A DNA stretch of 64,000 bases from Luteimonas fraxinea (GTDB lineage Bacteria; Pseudomonadota; Gammaproteobacteria; Xanthomonadales; Xanthomonadaceae): NCBI RefSeq assembly GCF_021233355.1, contig NZ_CP089507.1:868001-932000 (forward strand). The letters run 5' to 3'. The translations under genes and the position numbers were made by a program. Position 1 is the stretch's first letter, and each line of letters opens with the position of its first letter. Of this stretch, positions 12,536 to 23,577 are shown one piece after another. Under the pieces are notes generated by a model that did no database searches, had not been told where the DNA came from, and saw only the letters and a list, made by a program, of their open reading frames with translations.

Positions 12536-13408
12536 TCAACCTCCCGCTTCGAGCGCATCCAGCAACGGCGAGCGCGCCGCGCCGCCGACCACACGGGACG
12601 ACACCCGCGATGCGGCCTGCACTTGCGCGGCCTCGGCGAATTCGCGCGTGGCGAATTCGACGAAGCAGCCGCTGCCCGTCCCGGTCAAGCGTGGCGTTCC
12701 GACCTCTGACATCACCTCGAACACGGCCTCGACGGCAGGTTCGCGGCGACGCAGGACCGGCTCGAACGCGTTGCCGAGCGATGCACCTGAAACGAAGTCC
12801 GCCATTGTCGCGGGTGCAGCATTTCGCGTCAATTCAGGGCTCTGGAACAGACCCGCGGTATTCACGTGCACACCGGGGTCGGCAAGCAGATACCAGGCCG
12901 GCGGCAGGTCGATCGGGACCAGCGACTCCCCGACCCCTTCCGCCCAGGCGTTGCGGCCGCGGACGAACACCGGCACATCGGCACCCAGCGCAAGGCCGAG
13001 TGTGGCGAGACGGTCCTCGCCGAGATTCGTTTGCCACAGGTGATCGAGGGCGCGCAGGACGGTGGCCGCGTCGGACGATCCGCCGCCGAGGCCAGCCCCG
13101 GATGGAATGCGTTTTTCGACGGCGATGTCGACACCTTGCGCGACATTCGCTTCTTTTTGCAGCAGCCGCGCCGCCCGTATGACAAGGTCATCAGCCTCGG
13201 CCAGACCCGCGACAGAGTCGCCAATGCGCCGGATCCTGTTATCAGCGCGCGGCCGCAGCCGGATCGTGTCACCCCAGTCGAGCATCCGGAACACAGTCTG
13301 CAGCGCGTGGTAGCCGTCGTCGCGGCGGCCGGTGATGCGCAGAAACAGGTTCAGCTTGGCCGGCGCCGGCCAGCTCGACCAGTCGCCAGCGGGATCCGCG
13401 TCGTTCAT
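12536..13408 (-). CDS. ispE: 4-diphosphocytidyl-2-C-methyl-D-erythritol kinase
   Basis: GHMP-family kinase of the MEP isoprenoid pathway that phosphorylates CDP-ME at the 2-hydroxyl. 290 residues from the ATG at 13408 ([25 protein letters not shown]). The N-terminal PAKLNL motif, the ATP loop [14 protein letters not shown] and the C-terminal TGTGSG are intact. Its ATG overlaps the lolB stop in an ATGA arrangement, so translation is coupled. The order lolB-ispE-tRNA-prs is conserved in gammaproteobacteria. Confidence 0.97.
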   Translation of the reverse strand: MNDADPAGDWSSWPAPAKLNLFLRITGRRDDGYHALQTVFRMLDWGDTIRLRPRADNRIRRIGDSVAGLAEADDLVIRAARLLQKEANVAQGVDIAVEKRIPSGAGLGGGSSDAATVLRALDHLWQTNLGEDRLATLGLALGADVPVFVRGRNAWAEGVGESLVPIDLPPAWYLLADPGVHVNTAGLFQSPELTRNAAPATMADFVSGASLGNAFEPVLRRREPAVEAVFEVMSEVGTPRLTGTGSGCFVEFATREFAEAAQVQAASRVSSRVVGGAARSPLLDALEAGG

Positions 13409-14082
13409 GGTGTCGAAGACAAGCCCGTGGCGTCGCCAAGCGTCCAGCTGTCGACGACGAGACGCACGCGCGCACTGCCGCGCTGGGCGTTGATGCGGGT
13501 CGGCAGCGCCGGCGCTGCGCCCGCGGCTGGCTCGGGCTGCCACTCGAGATAATCGATGGTCCAGCCGTCCTGCTGCACCTGCGCCAGGCGACCGCCGGCG
13601 TCGAACGCGACCTCGGCGGGGCCGGACACCGCGACATCGGCCCGCACGCCCGCGGCCCAGGCCGCCATCGCAGCGACGGGAATCTCGAAGCCGGTGGCCT
13701 CCCGCAGCAACAGACCCACATCGGCGCCTTCGCGCGGGCCGCCGTCGAGGCCGTCGATGCGTGCGCCCTGCGGACCGCCCTGCAGCTGCCAGCTCTGCCG
13801 GGTCACCGGTGCGCTCAATGTCACCCGGTAATCGCCGCCGGTCTGCAGCCATTCGATGCGGCCACTGCCGCCATCGCGCCCGTTGGACATCGCCACACGG
13901 CCGTTGAATGCAAGTTGCGGCAGCGCGCGTACAGAGGCTTCGCGCGCGGCGAGTCGCGCCTGCGCATCGGCGAGTGCGGCGGGCGCGAGATCGACGGTCT
14001 GCAGCGGCGGCCGCACCGGCACGCTGGTACAGGCGGCCAACCCGAACGCCGCGACCGCTGCGAATACGAACCGGATATTCAT
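13405..14082 (-). CDS. lolB: Outer-membrane lipoprotein LolB
   Basis: Receives lipoproteins from LolA and inserts them in the outer membrane; itself a lipoprotein. 225 residues. Signal peptide [18 protein letters not shown] with the lipid Cys at residue 18. The LolB fold follows, with [22 protein letters not shown] near residues 58-80. ATGA overlaps link it to both the upstream TPR gene and the downstream ispE. Confidence 0.93.
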   Translation of the reverse strand: MNIRFVFAAVAAFGLAACTSVPVRPPLQTVDLAPAALADAQARLAAREASVRALPQLAFNGRVAMSNGRDGGSGRIEWLQTGGDYRVTLSAPVTRQSWQLQGGPQGARIDGLDGGPREGADVGLLLREATGFEIPVAAMAAWAAGVRADVAVSGPAEVAFDAGGRLAQVQQDGWTIDYLEWQPEPAAGAAPALPTRINAQRGSARVRLVVDSWTLGDATGLSSTP

Positions 14083-15776
14083 GCGCCGGTCTTCTCCAGC
14101 GCGCGGATCAGCGAGCGGTTCTCCGGGTCGATGCCGCGGGCTTCGTCGAAGTACTTGCGCGCTTCGTCATGGCGACCGAGCACCCACAGCACTTCGCCGA
14201 TATGCGCGGCGACTTCGGCGTCCTTCATCATCGAGAACGCGCGGCGCAGTTCGACCAGCGCGTCTTCGTTACGGCCCAGGCGATAGAGCACCCAGCCGTA
14301 GCTGTCGATGATCGCGGCATTGTCGGGCTCGGCCACGCGCGCGCGGTCGATGAGTTCCAACGCTTCGGTGTAGCGCGTGGTGCGATCGGCCAAGGTGTAG
14401 CCGAGCGCGTTGAGCGCGGCGATGTTTTCGGGATCTGCCACCAGCACGCGGCGCAGGTCGGCCTCGGCGCGCGGGATGTCGTCGCGGCGCTCCCACATCA
14501 GTGCACGCGAATAGAGCACCGCCGGATCGTCCGGCATCGCAGCGAGGCCGCGGTTGTAGACGTCGAGCTCGGCTGGATCGTCGCCCTTCTGCCGGAGTTC
14601 CGCTTCCAGCAGATAGGCGTTGCGACGCATGTCCTCGTCGGAGGTGCCATCGGATTGCAGCTCGCGCAGCCGCGCCCAGGCATCGTCCTGACGACCGAGT
14701 TCGTGCAGCACGCGCGCGCCACGCAGTCGGGCCTGCGCGCGTTCGGGGCCGCCGGGCACGGTCTGATACCAGTCCAGCGCCTCGTCGTACTGCTCCAGAT
14801 ACTCGGCCATCTGGCCGAGCAGCAGGCGCTGCGCCGGGTTCGGCGTCAGCGCGACCGCCTTGACCTCGTCATACAGCGCGGCGAGCGCCACTTTGTTCTC
14901 GGCGCGCGCCATCAGCGAGGCACGCAACACATAAGTGCGACCGTCCTGTGGACCCATCGCGAGCGTGCGTTCGGCATCGGCGAGATCGCCCAGCGCCTCG
15001 TATTCGCCAGCGATGCCCATCCGCAGATCAGGGCCGATCAAGGCCGCATCGCCGAGCGCCGCCAGGGCCTGGCGCGCCTCGTCGGGGCGGCCCGATTCGC
15101 GCAACTGGCTCGCGCGCAGCAGCGCGACACGGGGCTCGCCGGGGAAGCGCGCCACAATGTTTTCGAGAATGCGTTCGGTCAGATCGGTGCGGTCCAGCCG
15201 CTGGGCGAGGCCGCCGAAGGCCATCCAGGCCTGCAGCGCATCGGGAATCGCGCCGCTGTCGACGAGCTGGCCGAGCAGACGCGCGGCTTGGGCCTGATCG
15301 CGGGCGCCGCCGCCGAGCACCGTGAAGGCATGGCGCCAGCCGGCCGGATCGTCGCTGCGCAGCAGGGCTTCGAGCTGACGGCGGGCGACGCGGTCGCGAC
15401 CGGCGCGCAACGACAACGTGGCTTCGGCGGCGCGCATCGGCAGCGAATCGGGCGCGTGGCGGCGCCACAGGTCCAGTGCCTGCGCGGCACGGCGGTCGTC
15501 GCCGGCCAGCAGGGCGATGCGGGTGGCGCGCTCGGCCAGTCCGGGATCGCCGTCGGATTGGCGGGCGGCGTCGAGATACCAGTTGGCGGCCTCGTCGAGA
15601 CGACCGGCCTGCACCGCGAACTCGCCGGCGAGCGTCGCGCCCAGCAGATCCTCGTGGAGGGTGTCGGTGCGGTCGAGATCGCCGCGTTGCGCGTGGGCCG
15701 CGTAGGCCAGTCCGAGCAGGGGCACCAGCAGGGCTGCGCGCAGTCGCGCGGTCCGGGGCGGAGAGAAAACGGGCAT
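14079..15776 (-). CDS. Exported tetratricopeptide-repeat protein
   Basis: Unnamed TPR protein of 565 residues from the ATG at 15776; a TTG three codons upstream is possible. An N-terminal signal sequence ([17 protein letters not shown]) predicts export. The rest is a string of helical TPR units, clearest at the C-terminus ([22 protein letters not shown] and [22 protein letters not shown]). Substrate or partner is unknown. Its stop overlaps the lolB start, suggesting a role near lipoprotein or envelope biogenesis. It is divergent from hemA with 92 bp between. Confidence 0.9.
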   Translation of the reverse strand: MPVFSPPRTARLRAALLVPLLGLAYAAHAQRGDLDRTDTLHEDLLGATLAGEFAVQAGRLDEAANWYLDAARQSDGDPGLAERATRIALLAGDDRRAAQALDLWRRHAPDSLPMRAAEATLSLRAGRDRVARRQLEALLRSDDPAGWRHAFTVLGGGARDQAQAARLLGQLVDSGAIPDALQAWMAFGGLAQRLDRTDLTERILENIVARFPGEPRVALLRASQLRESGRPDEARQALAALGDAALIGPDLRMGIAGEYEALGDLADAERTLAMGPQDGRTYVLRASLMARAENKVALAALYDEVKAVALTPNPAQRLLLGQMAEYLEQYDEALDWYQTVPGGPERAQARLRGARVLHELGRQDDAWARLRELQSDGTSDEDMRRNAYLLEAELRQKGDDPAELDVYNRGLAAMPDDPAVLYSRALMWERRDDIPRAEADLRRVLVADPENIAALNALGYTLADRTTRYTEALELIDRARVAEPDNAAIIDSYGWVLYRLGRNEDALVELRRAFSMMKDAEVAAHIGEVLWVLGRHDEARKYFDEARGIDPENRSLIRALEKTGA

Positions 15777-15868
15777 CTGGGGCAACCGGGCCGTAAAATG
15801 GGCGCCTTCGTCCGCAGCTTATCGCAAGCGCCTGAACGGAATCGCCTCTCCGGCAGGCACGCCAGCCC

Positions 15869-17167
15869 ATGAGCCTTTACGCACTCGGCATCAACCACCA
15901 GACCGCGCCGGTCGCCCTGCGCGAACGGGTGGCGTTTGCCGGCGATGCGCTCGACGCGGCGCTCGCGCAGCTGCGTGCGTTGCCGCCCGTGCGCGAGGTC
16001 GCGTTGCTGTCGACCTGCAACCGCACCGAGCTCTACGCCGTGTGCGACGACGATGGCAGCGCGCTGGCGCACTGGCTGGCGACGCATCCGGGCGACGACG
16101 CGGCGCTGGCCGGTGGTTCGCTGCAGGCCTATCTGTACCGGCATCGCGACGCCGACGCGGTGCGACATCTGTTCCGCGTCGCGACCGGGCTCGATTCGCT
16201 GGTACTGGGCGAGCCGCAGATCCTCGGCCAGGTGAAGCAGGCCTGGGCCAGCGCGCGCGCGGCCGGCACGCTCGGCAGCGAACTCGATCGCGTATTCCAG
16301 CACGCCTTCGTCACCGCCAAGCGCGCACGCAGCGAGACCCGCATCGGCAACAGTCCGGTGTCGGTAGCCTCGCTCGCGGTGCGGCTTGCGCAGGAATCGT
16401 TTGCGCGCCCGGCCGATTCGGCGGTACTGCTGATCGGCGCCGGCGAGACCATCGAACTGGCAGCGCGCCATCTCGCGCAGGCCAACGTCAAACGCCTGCT
16501 GATCGCCAACCGCACCTACGCGCACGCGCAGGAACTGGCCGCGCGGCATGGCGGTATCGCGCTGCCACTCGATGAACTCGACCGGCATCTGTTCCTCGCC
16601 GACATCGTGCTGTCGGCCACCGCCAGCCGTACGCCGATCATCGGCCGCGCGCAGGTCGCCGCCGCGCTTGCCGCGCGCAAGCACCGGCCGATGCTGCTGA
16701 TGGATCTGGCGGTGCCACGCGACATCGCGCCCGATGTGGCCGAGCTGCGCGACGTGTTCCTCTACACCGTCGACGATCTGGAACGCACGCTCGACGACAA
16801 CCGCCGCGGCCGCCGCGAGGCCGCCGCCGATGCCGACGCGATCATCGATCTGCAGGTCACCCGCTTTGGCGAGTCGAATGCCGCGCGCGGACGCTTGGCG
16901 CCGATCAAACGCCTGCGCGCGCACGGCGAAGCAGTCCGAGGTGAAGCGCTCGCCCGCGCCCGCCAGCAACTCGCCGCCGGCCAGTCCCCCGACGCGGTGT
17001 TGGAACTGCTGGCGCATACATTGACCAACCGGCTGCTGCATCTGCCGACCACCGCCCTGCGCGACGCCGCGCTGCGCGGCGACGACACGCTGGCCGACAG
17101 CCTCGATGCGCTGCTGCCGCCCGAACCCGAGTCCCGGACACCCGATGCTGCCGACCCTGCGCCGTAA
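15869..17167 (+). CDS. hemA: Glutamyl-tRNA reductase
   Basis: First enzyme of C5-pathway tetrapyrrole synthesis: reduces Glu-tRNA to glutamate-1-semialdehyde with NADPH. 432 residues. The catalytic Cys lies in [13 protein letters not shown] (about residue 50). [13 protein letters not shown] is intact, and the NADPH domain contains [16 protein letters not shown]. It overlaps prfA by 23 bp, the classical hemA-prfA pair. Confidence 0.97.
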   Translation: MSLYALGINHQTAPVALRERVAFAGDALDAALAQLRALPPVREVALLSTCNRTELYAVCDDDGSALAHWLATHPGDDAALAGGSLQAYLYRHRDADAVRHLFRVATGLDSLVLGEPQILGQVKQAWASARAAGTLGSELDRVFQHAFVTAKRARSETRIGNSPVSVASLAVRLAQESFARPADSAVLLIGAGETIELAARHLAQANVKRLLIANRTYAHAQELAARHGGIALPLDELDRHLFLADIVLSATASRTPIIGRAQVAAALAARKHRPMLLMDLAVPRDIAPDVAELRDVFLYTVDDLERTLDDNRRGRREAAADADAIIDLQVTRFGESNAARGRLAPIKRLRAHGEAVRGEALARARQQLAAGQSPDAVLELLAHTLTNRLLHLPTTALRDAALRGDDTLADSLDALLPPEPESRTPDAADPAP

Positions 17168-18227
17168 GCTCGAAGCGCTGGCCGAACGCCGCGAAGAACT
17201 CGAACGCCTGCTGTCCGATCCCGCGACTGTCGCGGACCAGTCGCGGTTCCGTGCGCTGTCGCGCGAGTTCGCCCAGCTCGAACCGCTGTCGAGCGCGCTG
17301 GCCGACGAGCGGCGCGCGCTCGAGGATCGCGAGGCTGCGCGCAGCCTGCTCGACGATGCCGACATGCGCGAGATGGCCGAGGAAGAAATTGCTGCCGCCG
17401 ATGCGCGATTGGAAACATTGGAGGCCGATCTGCTTGCGCTGCTGGTGCCGCGCGACGCGCGCGACGACGGCGGCTTCTATCTCGAGATCCGCGCCGGCAC
17501 CGGCGGTGACGAAGCCGCGATTTTCGCCGGCGACTTGTTCCGCATGTACCAGCGCTACGCCGAGCGGCAGGGCTGGCGCGTCGAAGTGGAATCGGCGAGC
17601 ACGGGCGAACACGGCGGCTTCCGCGAAGTCATCGCCGCGGTCGACGGCAGCGGCGCCTATGCGCGGCTCAAGTTCGAATCCGGTACGCACCGCGTGCAAC
17701 GCGTGCCGGAAACCGAATCGCAGGGCCGCATCCACACGTCGGCCGCGACCGTGGCGATCATTCCGATCGAGGACGCGGGCGAACCGATCGAACTCAATCC
17801 TGCCGACCTCAAGGTCGACACCTTCCGCTCGTCCGGCGCCGGCGGCCAGCACGTCAACAAGACCGATTCGGCGATCCGCATCACCCACGTGCCGACCGGC
17901 GTCGTCGTCGAATCGCAGACCGAGCGCAGCCAGCACGCCAACCGCGACAAGGCGATGAAGCGCCTGCGCGCGATGCTGGCCGACGCCGAAGCCGAGCGCC
18001 GCGCCGCCGCGACTGCCGAAGTGCGCAAGCTGCAAGTCGGCAGCGGGGACCGCAGCCAGCGCATCCGCACCTACAACTATCCGCAGGGGCGGATCACCGA
18101 TCACCGCATCGAAGGACTCACGCTGTACGACCTGCCGAACGTGCTCGAAGGCAGTCTCGACGGCCTGATCGCGCGGCTGTCGCAGGAACACCAGGCCGAC
18201 GAACTGGCGCGCATGACCGCGCAGTAA
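17145..18227 (+). CDS. prfA: Peptide chain release factor 1
   Basis: Terminates translation at UAA/UAG. 360 residues from the ATG at 17145, identical in length to E. coli RF1; an earlier in-frame start at 17106 would lie deep in hemA and is rejected. The stop-codon recognition segment [17 protein letters not shown] is present. The catalytic GGQ is in [15 protein letters not shown], whose Gln is the target of PrmC, also encoded in this window. Confidence 0.98.
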   Translation: MLPTLRRKLEALAERREELERLLSDPATVADQSRFRALSREFAQLEPLSSALADERRALEDREAARSLLDDADMREMAEEEIAAADARLETLEADLLALLVPRDARDDGGFYLEIRAGTGGDEAAIFAGDLFRMYQRYAERQGWRVEVESASTGEHGGFREVIAAVDGSGAYARLKFESGTHRVQRVPETESQGRIHTSAATVAIIPIEDAGEPIELNPADLKVDTFRSSGAGGQHVNKTDSAIRITHVPTGVVVESQTERSQHANRDKAMKRLRAMLADAEAERRAAATAEVRKLQVGSGDRSQRIRTYNYPQGRITDHRIEGLTLYDLPNVLEGSLDGLIARLSQEHQADELARMTAQ

Positions 18228-18319
18228 GTCGCAACGCGGCCTGAAGTGCGCGGTTTCGATCCGCGCAGCGACCGCGCATCCCGATGCGGCCGTCCACACC
18301 GGTGGGGTACCCTCGCCGC

Positions 18320-18841
18320 ATGAGCAGCCAGACCGATTTCATCCCCCTCCAGATCTGCGTGCTGACGGTGTCCGACAGCCGCACCCTCGACACCGACAGC
18401 TCCGGCGACTACCTCGTCGAGTCCCTGACCGGCGCAGGCCACGGGATCGCCGAGCGCGCCCTGCTGCCCGATGACCGCTACGCGATGCGGGCACTGGTAT
18501 CGAAGTGGATCGCCGATCCCGTCGTCGACGGCATCCTCGTCACCGGCGGCACAGGCTTCACCGGACGCGACTCCACGCCCGAAGCGCTGCTGCCCTTGCT
18601 GGACAAGGAAATGCCCGGCTTCGGTGAACTGTTCCGCGCGGTGTCGGTCGAGGAGATCGGCACGTCCTCGCTGCAGTCACGCGCCTTTGCCGGCCTCGCC
18701 AATGCGACCTTCGTGTTCGCCCTGCCAGGCTCGACATCGGCCTGCCGCACGGCGTGGGAGAAGATCGTCCGCCACCAGCTCGACGCGCGCACCAAGCCGT
18801 GCAATCTGGCGACGATCCGTCCGCGCCTGAAAGAAGCCTGA
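18320..18841 (+). CDS. moaB: Molybdenum cofactor biosynthesis protein B
   Basis: MoaB/MogA-type protein, involved in adenylation of molybdopterin or a related step. 173 residues from [21 protein letters not shown]. The conserved [17 protein letters not shown] motif and the [16 protein letters not shown] motif are present. No other moa genes lie in the window. It occupies the place after prfA where E. coli has prmC. Its stop overlaps the next start (TGATG). Confidence 0.93.
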   Translation: MSSQTDFIPLQICVLTVSDSRTLDTDSSGDYLVESLTGAGHGIAERALLPDDRYAMRALVSKWIADPVVDGILVTGGTGFTGRDSTPEALLPLLDKEMPGFGELFRAVSVEEIGTSSLQSRAFAGLANATFVFALPGSTSACRTAWEKIVRHQLDARTKPCNLATIRPRLKEA

Positions 18842-19182
18842 TGGCCCTCGACCAGACGCTGCGCCTGCTCGCCAAGGCCCGCGGCCTGACCGCCGCAGAG
18901 ATCGCCGCCGCGATTCCGCGCGTCGGTGCAGCGACGGTGTCTGCCTGGATGCGCGGCGAAAAGACACCCGGCAGCGCGCAGCTCGATGCACTGGCCCGCG
19001 CGTTCGGCGTCCCCGCCGGCGCGTTGCTGGCGACGCTCGCTGCCACGCTCGACCCGGCGCGCACCAAGGGCGAACATGAATTGCTCGCCGCGTACCGCAC
19101 GCTCAACACGCGCCAGCAGGGCGCACTGCTGGAAGTCGCCCGCACGATGGCGCAGGCGCCACCGCGCAAGTCACGCGACTAG
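18841..19182 (+). CDS. Small XRE-family helix-turn-helix protein
   Basis: 113 residues. Residues 1-60 form a Cro/CI-type helix-turn-helix ([17 protein letters not shown], then [25 protein letters not shown]). A short helical C-terminal part follows ([22 protein letters not shown]). Target genes unknown; likely a DNA-binding regulator co-translated with moaB through a one-base stop/start overlap. It is followed 24 bp later by ppk2. Confidence 0.8.
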   Translation: MALDQTLRLLAKARGLTAAEIAAAIPRVGAATVSAWMRGEKTPGSAQLDALARAFGVPAGALLATLAATLDPARTKGEHELLAAYRTLNTRQQGALLEVARTMAQAPPRKSRD

Positions 19183-19206
19183 CGTTCCACCGCACAGGAG
19201 CCCGCG

Positions 19207-19983
19207 ATGAAACCGCTCAAGCGCAAGGCCTACGAGGCCGCCCTCGAACCGATGCAGATCGAACTCGCCGCCGTCGCCCGCTGGCTGCAACACAGCGGCC
19301 GCCGCCTGCTGGTGCTGTTCGAAGGTCGCGACACTGCCGGCAAGGGCGGTGCGATCGAGTCGATTTCCGAGCATCTCAATCCACGCCAGTGCCGCGTCGT
19401 CGCGTTGCCCAAACCCAGCGATCGCGAAGCCGGCCAGTGGTATTTCCAGCGCTACGTGACGCATCTGCCGTCGGCCGGCGAAATCGCCCTTTTCGACCGC
19501 AGCTGGTACAACCGCGCCGGCGTGGAATCGGTGATGGGCTATGCGACACCGTCGCAGGTCGACACCTTCCTCGCCCAGGCGCCTGCGTTCGAACAGCAGC
19601 TGGTCGACGACGGCATCCTGCTGTTCAAGTACTGGCTGGGCTGCGACCAGGCGCAGCAGGAAGCGCGGTTTTCCGAGCGCCTGCACGATCCGCTCAAGCG
19701 CTGGAAGCTGTCGCCGGTCGATGTTGCCGCGCGTACGCGCTACGACGATTACACCCGCGCCCGCGACACCATGCTGCGCGCGACGCATACATCGCACGCG
19801 CCCTGGACACTGGTTGATTTCAACGACCAGCGCCGAGGCCGGCTGACGTTACTCCGTGACCTGCTCGACCGGCTGCCCGACAGCCACGTCGATGCGCCCT
19901 CGCTGCGCTTCCCGAAACTCAAGCTCAAGCCGCGGCCGGAGCGCTACGACGTGCTGCCGCCGCTCGCGCCGTTAGAAGACTGA
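19207..19983 (+). CDS. ppk2: Polyphosphate kinase 2 family protein
   Basis: Transfers phosphate between polyphosphate and nucleotides, usually driving GDP/ADP phosphorylation. 258 residues, a single PPK2 domain. Walker A GRDTAGKGG lies near residues 41-49, the Walker B/lid segment FDRSWYNRAGVE near 97-108, and later WKLSPVDVAARTRYDDYTRARD. The ribosome binding site CAGGAG precedes the ATG. Class I is most likely by length and single domain; nucleotide preference cannot be read from the sequence. Confidence 0.92.
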   Translation: MKPLKRKAYEAALEPMQIELAAVARWLQHSGRRLLVLFEGRDTAGKGGAIESISEHLNPRQCRVVALPKPSDREAGQWYFQRYVTHLPSAGEIALFDRSWYNRAGVESVMGYATPSQVDTFLAQAPAFEQQLVDDGILLFKYWLGCDQAQQEARFSERLHDPLKRWKLSPVDVAARTRYDDYTRARDTMLRATHTSHAPWTLVDFNDQRRGRLTLLRDLLDRLPDSHVDAPSLRFPKLKLKPRPERYDVLPPLAPLED

Positions 19984-19990
19984 GCGCGCC

Positions 19991-20563
19991 TCAGGCTTCG
20001 ACCGCAGGCCCGCCCGCACCAGCGATCAGTGTTTCCAGCCGCTCGGCGGTGACCGGGCCGAGGATCTTCTCGACCACCTGACCTTCAGGGCCAATCAGAT
20101 ACGTCATCGGCAGGCCGGGCGGCGTGTCGAAATCGGCGGGTGGGTCGAAGGTGTCGATGATCGCGATCGGATAGACCACCGGATGCTTCTGCAGGAACGC
20201 GCGCATGTCGTCGGGTTCGATCTCCTCGTAGGCGAGGCCGATCACCTGCACGTGCTCGCGCATCGCGTCGAGCGCCGAGAGTTCCGGCATCTCCTTCAGG
20301 CACGGCGCGCACCAGGTCGCCCAGAAGTTCACGACCACCCACTGGCCGCGATGTGCAGCAAGATCGAAGCGGGCACCGTCGATCGTCTCGACCTGCAACG
20401 CAGGGTGCGTTTTCGATGCGGCAGTTGCCGGCGTATCGGTCGACGTCGCAGGAGGCGTAGACGTCGGCGTTGCGGCATCGGGCGCAGCGGCAGGTGTCTG
20501 GCCATCGGGCTTGCAGGCTGCGAGCAACAGGGCGAGTGCGATGCAGGAGGCGAGGCGGTTCAT
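19991..20563 (-). CDS. TlpA-like thioredoxin-fold lipoprotein
   Basis: Periplasmic membrane-anchored disulfide reductase of the TlpA/ResA type. 190 residues from the ATG at 20563. The lipobox LLAAC puts the lipid Cys at 17, then comes a low-complexity Ala/Thr/Pro linker (21-50) and a thioredoxin fold with the active site WCAPC (Cys85, Cys88). The cis-Pro segment GLPMTYLIGPEGQV follows. It overlaps the upstream membrane-protein gene by 4 bp (ATGA). Likely substrates (cytochrome c maturation or other) cannot be decided. Confidence 0.9.
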   Translation of the reverse strand: MNRLASCIALALLLAACKPDGQTPAAAPDAATPTSTPPATSTDTPATAASKTHPALQVETIDGARFDLAAHRGQWVVVNFWATWCAPCLKEMPELSALDAMREHVQVIGLAYEEIEPDDMRAFLQKHPVVYPIAIIDTFDPPADFDTPPGLPMTYLIGPEGQVVEKILGPVTAERLETLIAGAGGPAVEA

Positions 20564-21834
20564 GCGGAAATCTCCGGAGATTCGTAGAGGCTGCCGACCC
20601 GCCGCTTGAGCAGGTCGCGCAGCGGAATGCGCAATTCGTCGAGGGCGGCCGATGCGGTCACGCCCAGCGCATCGTCGCGACATGGCAGATGCGCCTCGGC
20701 GACAGGAATGCGCAGATCGCAGGCTTCGTAGAGTTCGCCGACGGTCAGGCCGTCGAGATCGCGCGCGAGAATCCACTCGCCGGATTCGGCGCGACGCAGC
20801 AGTGCGATCTCTTCCAGCTGCGCGAGCATCTGCTGCACCAGCGCGTCGGTGAGCATCGGCTCCAGTGTCTGGATTTCGTCACTGTGCAGTCCGCGTCCCT
20901 GGATGCGCGCGGCCGAGAAGCGGCCCAGCATGCGCAGCAGGCCGTAGAGTTCGAAACCACCCGGCAGCCGCATATTCGCAGGCTGGTACCGGAACGCCGA
21001 GATCGACGACGCGAACGACGCGCCGAGCAGGATCGCGACCCAGCTCAGATACACCCACAGCAGAAAGATCGGCAGAAATGCGATCTGTCCGTAAATCTTT
21101 TCGTAGGCATCGAAACTGCCCAGATACAGACCGATCGCCCACTTCACGATTTCCGACAGCAGCACCGCCAGCGTCGCGCCGGCCAGCGCGTGGCGCCATT
21201 GCACCGTGCGATGCGGCACCACGCGGAAGATCGTGGTGAACGCGGCGAGTTCGATCAGCATCGGCGCTGCCCACAGCATCAGGCCACGCAGCAGACGGCC
21301 GGAATCGGTGCTGAAGATTTCCAGCGCGAAGAAGCGCGCCGATACCGCGAGACTCGCCGTCGCCACCAGCGCACCGAGCGTGAGCACCGTCCAGTAGACG
21401 AGGAAGCGCCCGAACGTGGGCCGCGCCGACTTCACCCGCCAGATGCGGTTGAACGTGGTCTCTACGCTGAGCAGTGTGACCAGCACCGAGATCACCAGCG
21501 CGATCACGCCGATCGTCGTCAGCTGGCCGGTGTTAGTGGAGAGCTGCAGCAGCACCTGCTCTACCGCGCGCGCCGAGTCCGGCACGAAGTTGGAGAAGAT
21601 GTAGTCGCTGAGCTGGTCGCGCCACTGGCCGAATGCCGGAAACACCGACAGCACGCCGAACACCACCATCGACAGCGGCACCAGCGCGAACACGGTGGTG
21701 AACGCGAGTGCGCCCGCGGCTTCGAACAGACGGTCGTCGATGAAGCGACGCCACAGGAAGCGCGAAAAGCTCAGCGCGCGTGCACGGTCCGCCATACGGT
21801 CGGTCCAGCGGTTGAAAGTGGCGAGTGGCTCCAT
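20560..21834 (-). CDS. YihY/UPF0761 family inner-membrane protein
   Basis: 424 residues from the ATG at 21834; a GTG at 21885 would overlap the palindrome at 21887. The N-terminal AAGALAFTTVFALVPL and about six membrane segments over residues 30-275 match the family once misnamed ribonuclease BN. A cytoplasmic C-terminal region of about 140 residues with a winged-helix-like character (MLTDALVQQMLAQLEEIALLRR) follows. Function of the family is not established. Confidence 0.88.
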   Translation of the reverse strand: MEPLATFNRWTDRMADRARALSFSRFLWRRFIDDRLFEAAGALAFTTVFALVPLSMVVFGVLSVFPAFGQWRDQLSDYIFSNFVPDSARAVEQVLLQLSTNTGQLTTIGVIALVISVLVTLLSVETTFNRIWRVKSARPTFGRFLVYWTVLTLGALVATASLAVSARFFALEIFSTDSGRLLRGLMLWAAPMLIELAAFTTIFRVVPHRTVQWRHALAGATLAVLLSEIVKWAIGLYLGSFDAYEKIYGQIAFLPIFLLWVYLSWVAILLGASFASSISAFRYQPANMRLPGGFELYGLLRMLGRFSAARIQGRGLHSDEIQTLEPMLTDALVQQMLAQLEEIALLRRAESGEWILARDLDGLTVGELYEACDLRIPVAEAHLPCRDDALGVTASAALDELRIPLRDLLKRRVGSLYESPEISA

Positions 21835-21886
21835 CGGCGAAGCGTAGCAAAGCGGTTTGCTTGGGGATGCATCGAACACGCTCACC

Positions 21887-21914
21887 CGTCATTCCGGCGA
21901 AGGCCGGAATGACG
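21887..21914. repeat. REP-like palindrome between yihY and wrbA
   Basis: Twelve-bp perfect inverted repeat CGTCATTCCGGC / GCCGGAATGACG around a GAAG loop. This is the short intergenic palindrome type scattered through Lysobacteraceae genomes; the hairpin at 6740-6761 shares its core. It sits between two divergent genes, so it is not a terminator of either. Confidence 0.75.
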
Positions 21915-22027
21915 GTATCCATGGAGGTGCTGGGCTTGAGCGACTCCCCACGCATCGCTCACTGCGCGAGAATACAGAGCGCACGACGCGCCCCAGCTCC
22001 TGCCGCTGCAAAAGCGAAACGCTTTAG

Positions 22028-23010
<983 letters not shown>

Positions 23011-23084
23011 ACGCGGCGGCGGCGGGCAACGCGCACGCCGGTATCATGGGCGGCCCGATTCGCTGCCTGCAGGACCGCATCACG

Positions 23085-23573
23085 ATGGACGAACTGCTGA
23101 TCGTCACCACCGGTGGCACGATCGACAAGATCTACTTCGACGACAAGTCGGATTTCCAGGTCGGCGATCCGCAGATCGGTCGCATGCTCGAGGAACTCGG
23201 TGTCGCGTTCCGGTTCCGGGTGATTCCGATCATCCGCAAGGACTCGCTGCACCTCACCGACGACGACCGCGAACTGATCCGCGCGACGATCGCCGCGCAG
23301 CCGGCCAAGCACGTGCTGCTGACCCACGGCACCGACTCGATGGTCGAGACCGCCAAGGTGCTCGCGTCGATCACCGACAAGACCATCATCCTGACCGGCG
23401 CGCTGAGCCCGGCGCGGTTCCGCGGCTCGGATGCGGAATTCAACATCGGCACCGCCGTCGGGGCCGTGCAGTCCAAGCCGCCGGGCGTGTACGTGGCGAT
23501 GAACGGTCGCATCTGGGATCCGCTCAAAGTCCGCAAGAACGTCGAAGCCAACCGCTTCGAACCGCTGGGCTGA
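23085..23573 (+). CDS. Short asparaginase-like protein (N-terminal domain only)
   Basis: 162 residues, about half of a normal L-asparaginase. The catalytic TGGTIDK (first Thr) and HGTDSM motifs of the N-terminal domain are present. The C-terminal domain that completes the dimeric active site is absent, with no remnant downstream before the next gene. A TATCAT -10-like element lies 37 nt upstream. Such short proteins are a distinct family in this lineage; hydrolase activity is unproven. Confidence 0.82.
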   Translation: MDELLIVTTGGTIDKIYFDDKSDFQVGDPQIGRMLEELGVAFRFRVIPIIRKDSLHLTDDDRELIRATIAAQPAKHVLLTHGTDSMVETAKVLASITDKTIILTGALSPARFRGSDAEFNIGTAVGAVQSKPPGVYVAMNGRIWDPLKVRKNVEANRFEPLG

Positions 23574-23577
23574 AGGC

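Noticed and set aside
15179..17365. 728-codon minus-strand frame opposite hemA and prfA
   Set aside because: Antisense shadow of two well-conserved genes; composition is repetitive Arg/Gly/Ala.
21835..21885. GTG start at 21885 for the YihY-like protein
   Set aside because: It would start at the edge of the REP-like palindrome and adds 17 residues that do not look like the family; ATG 21834 gives the usual length.
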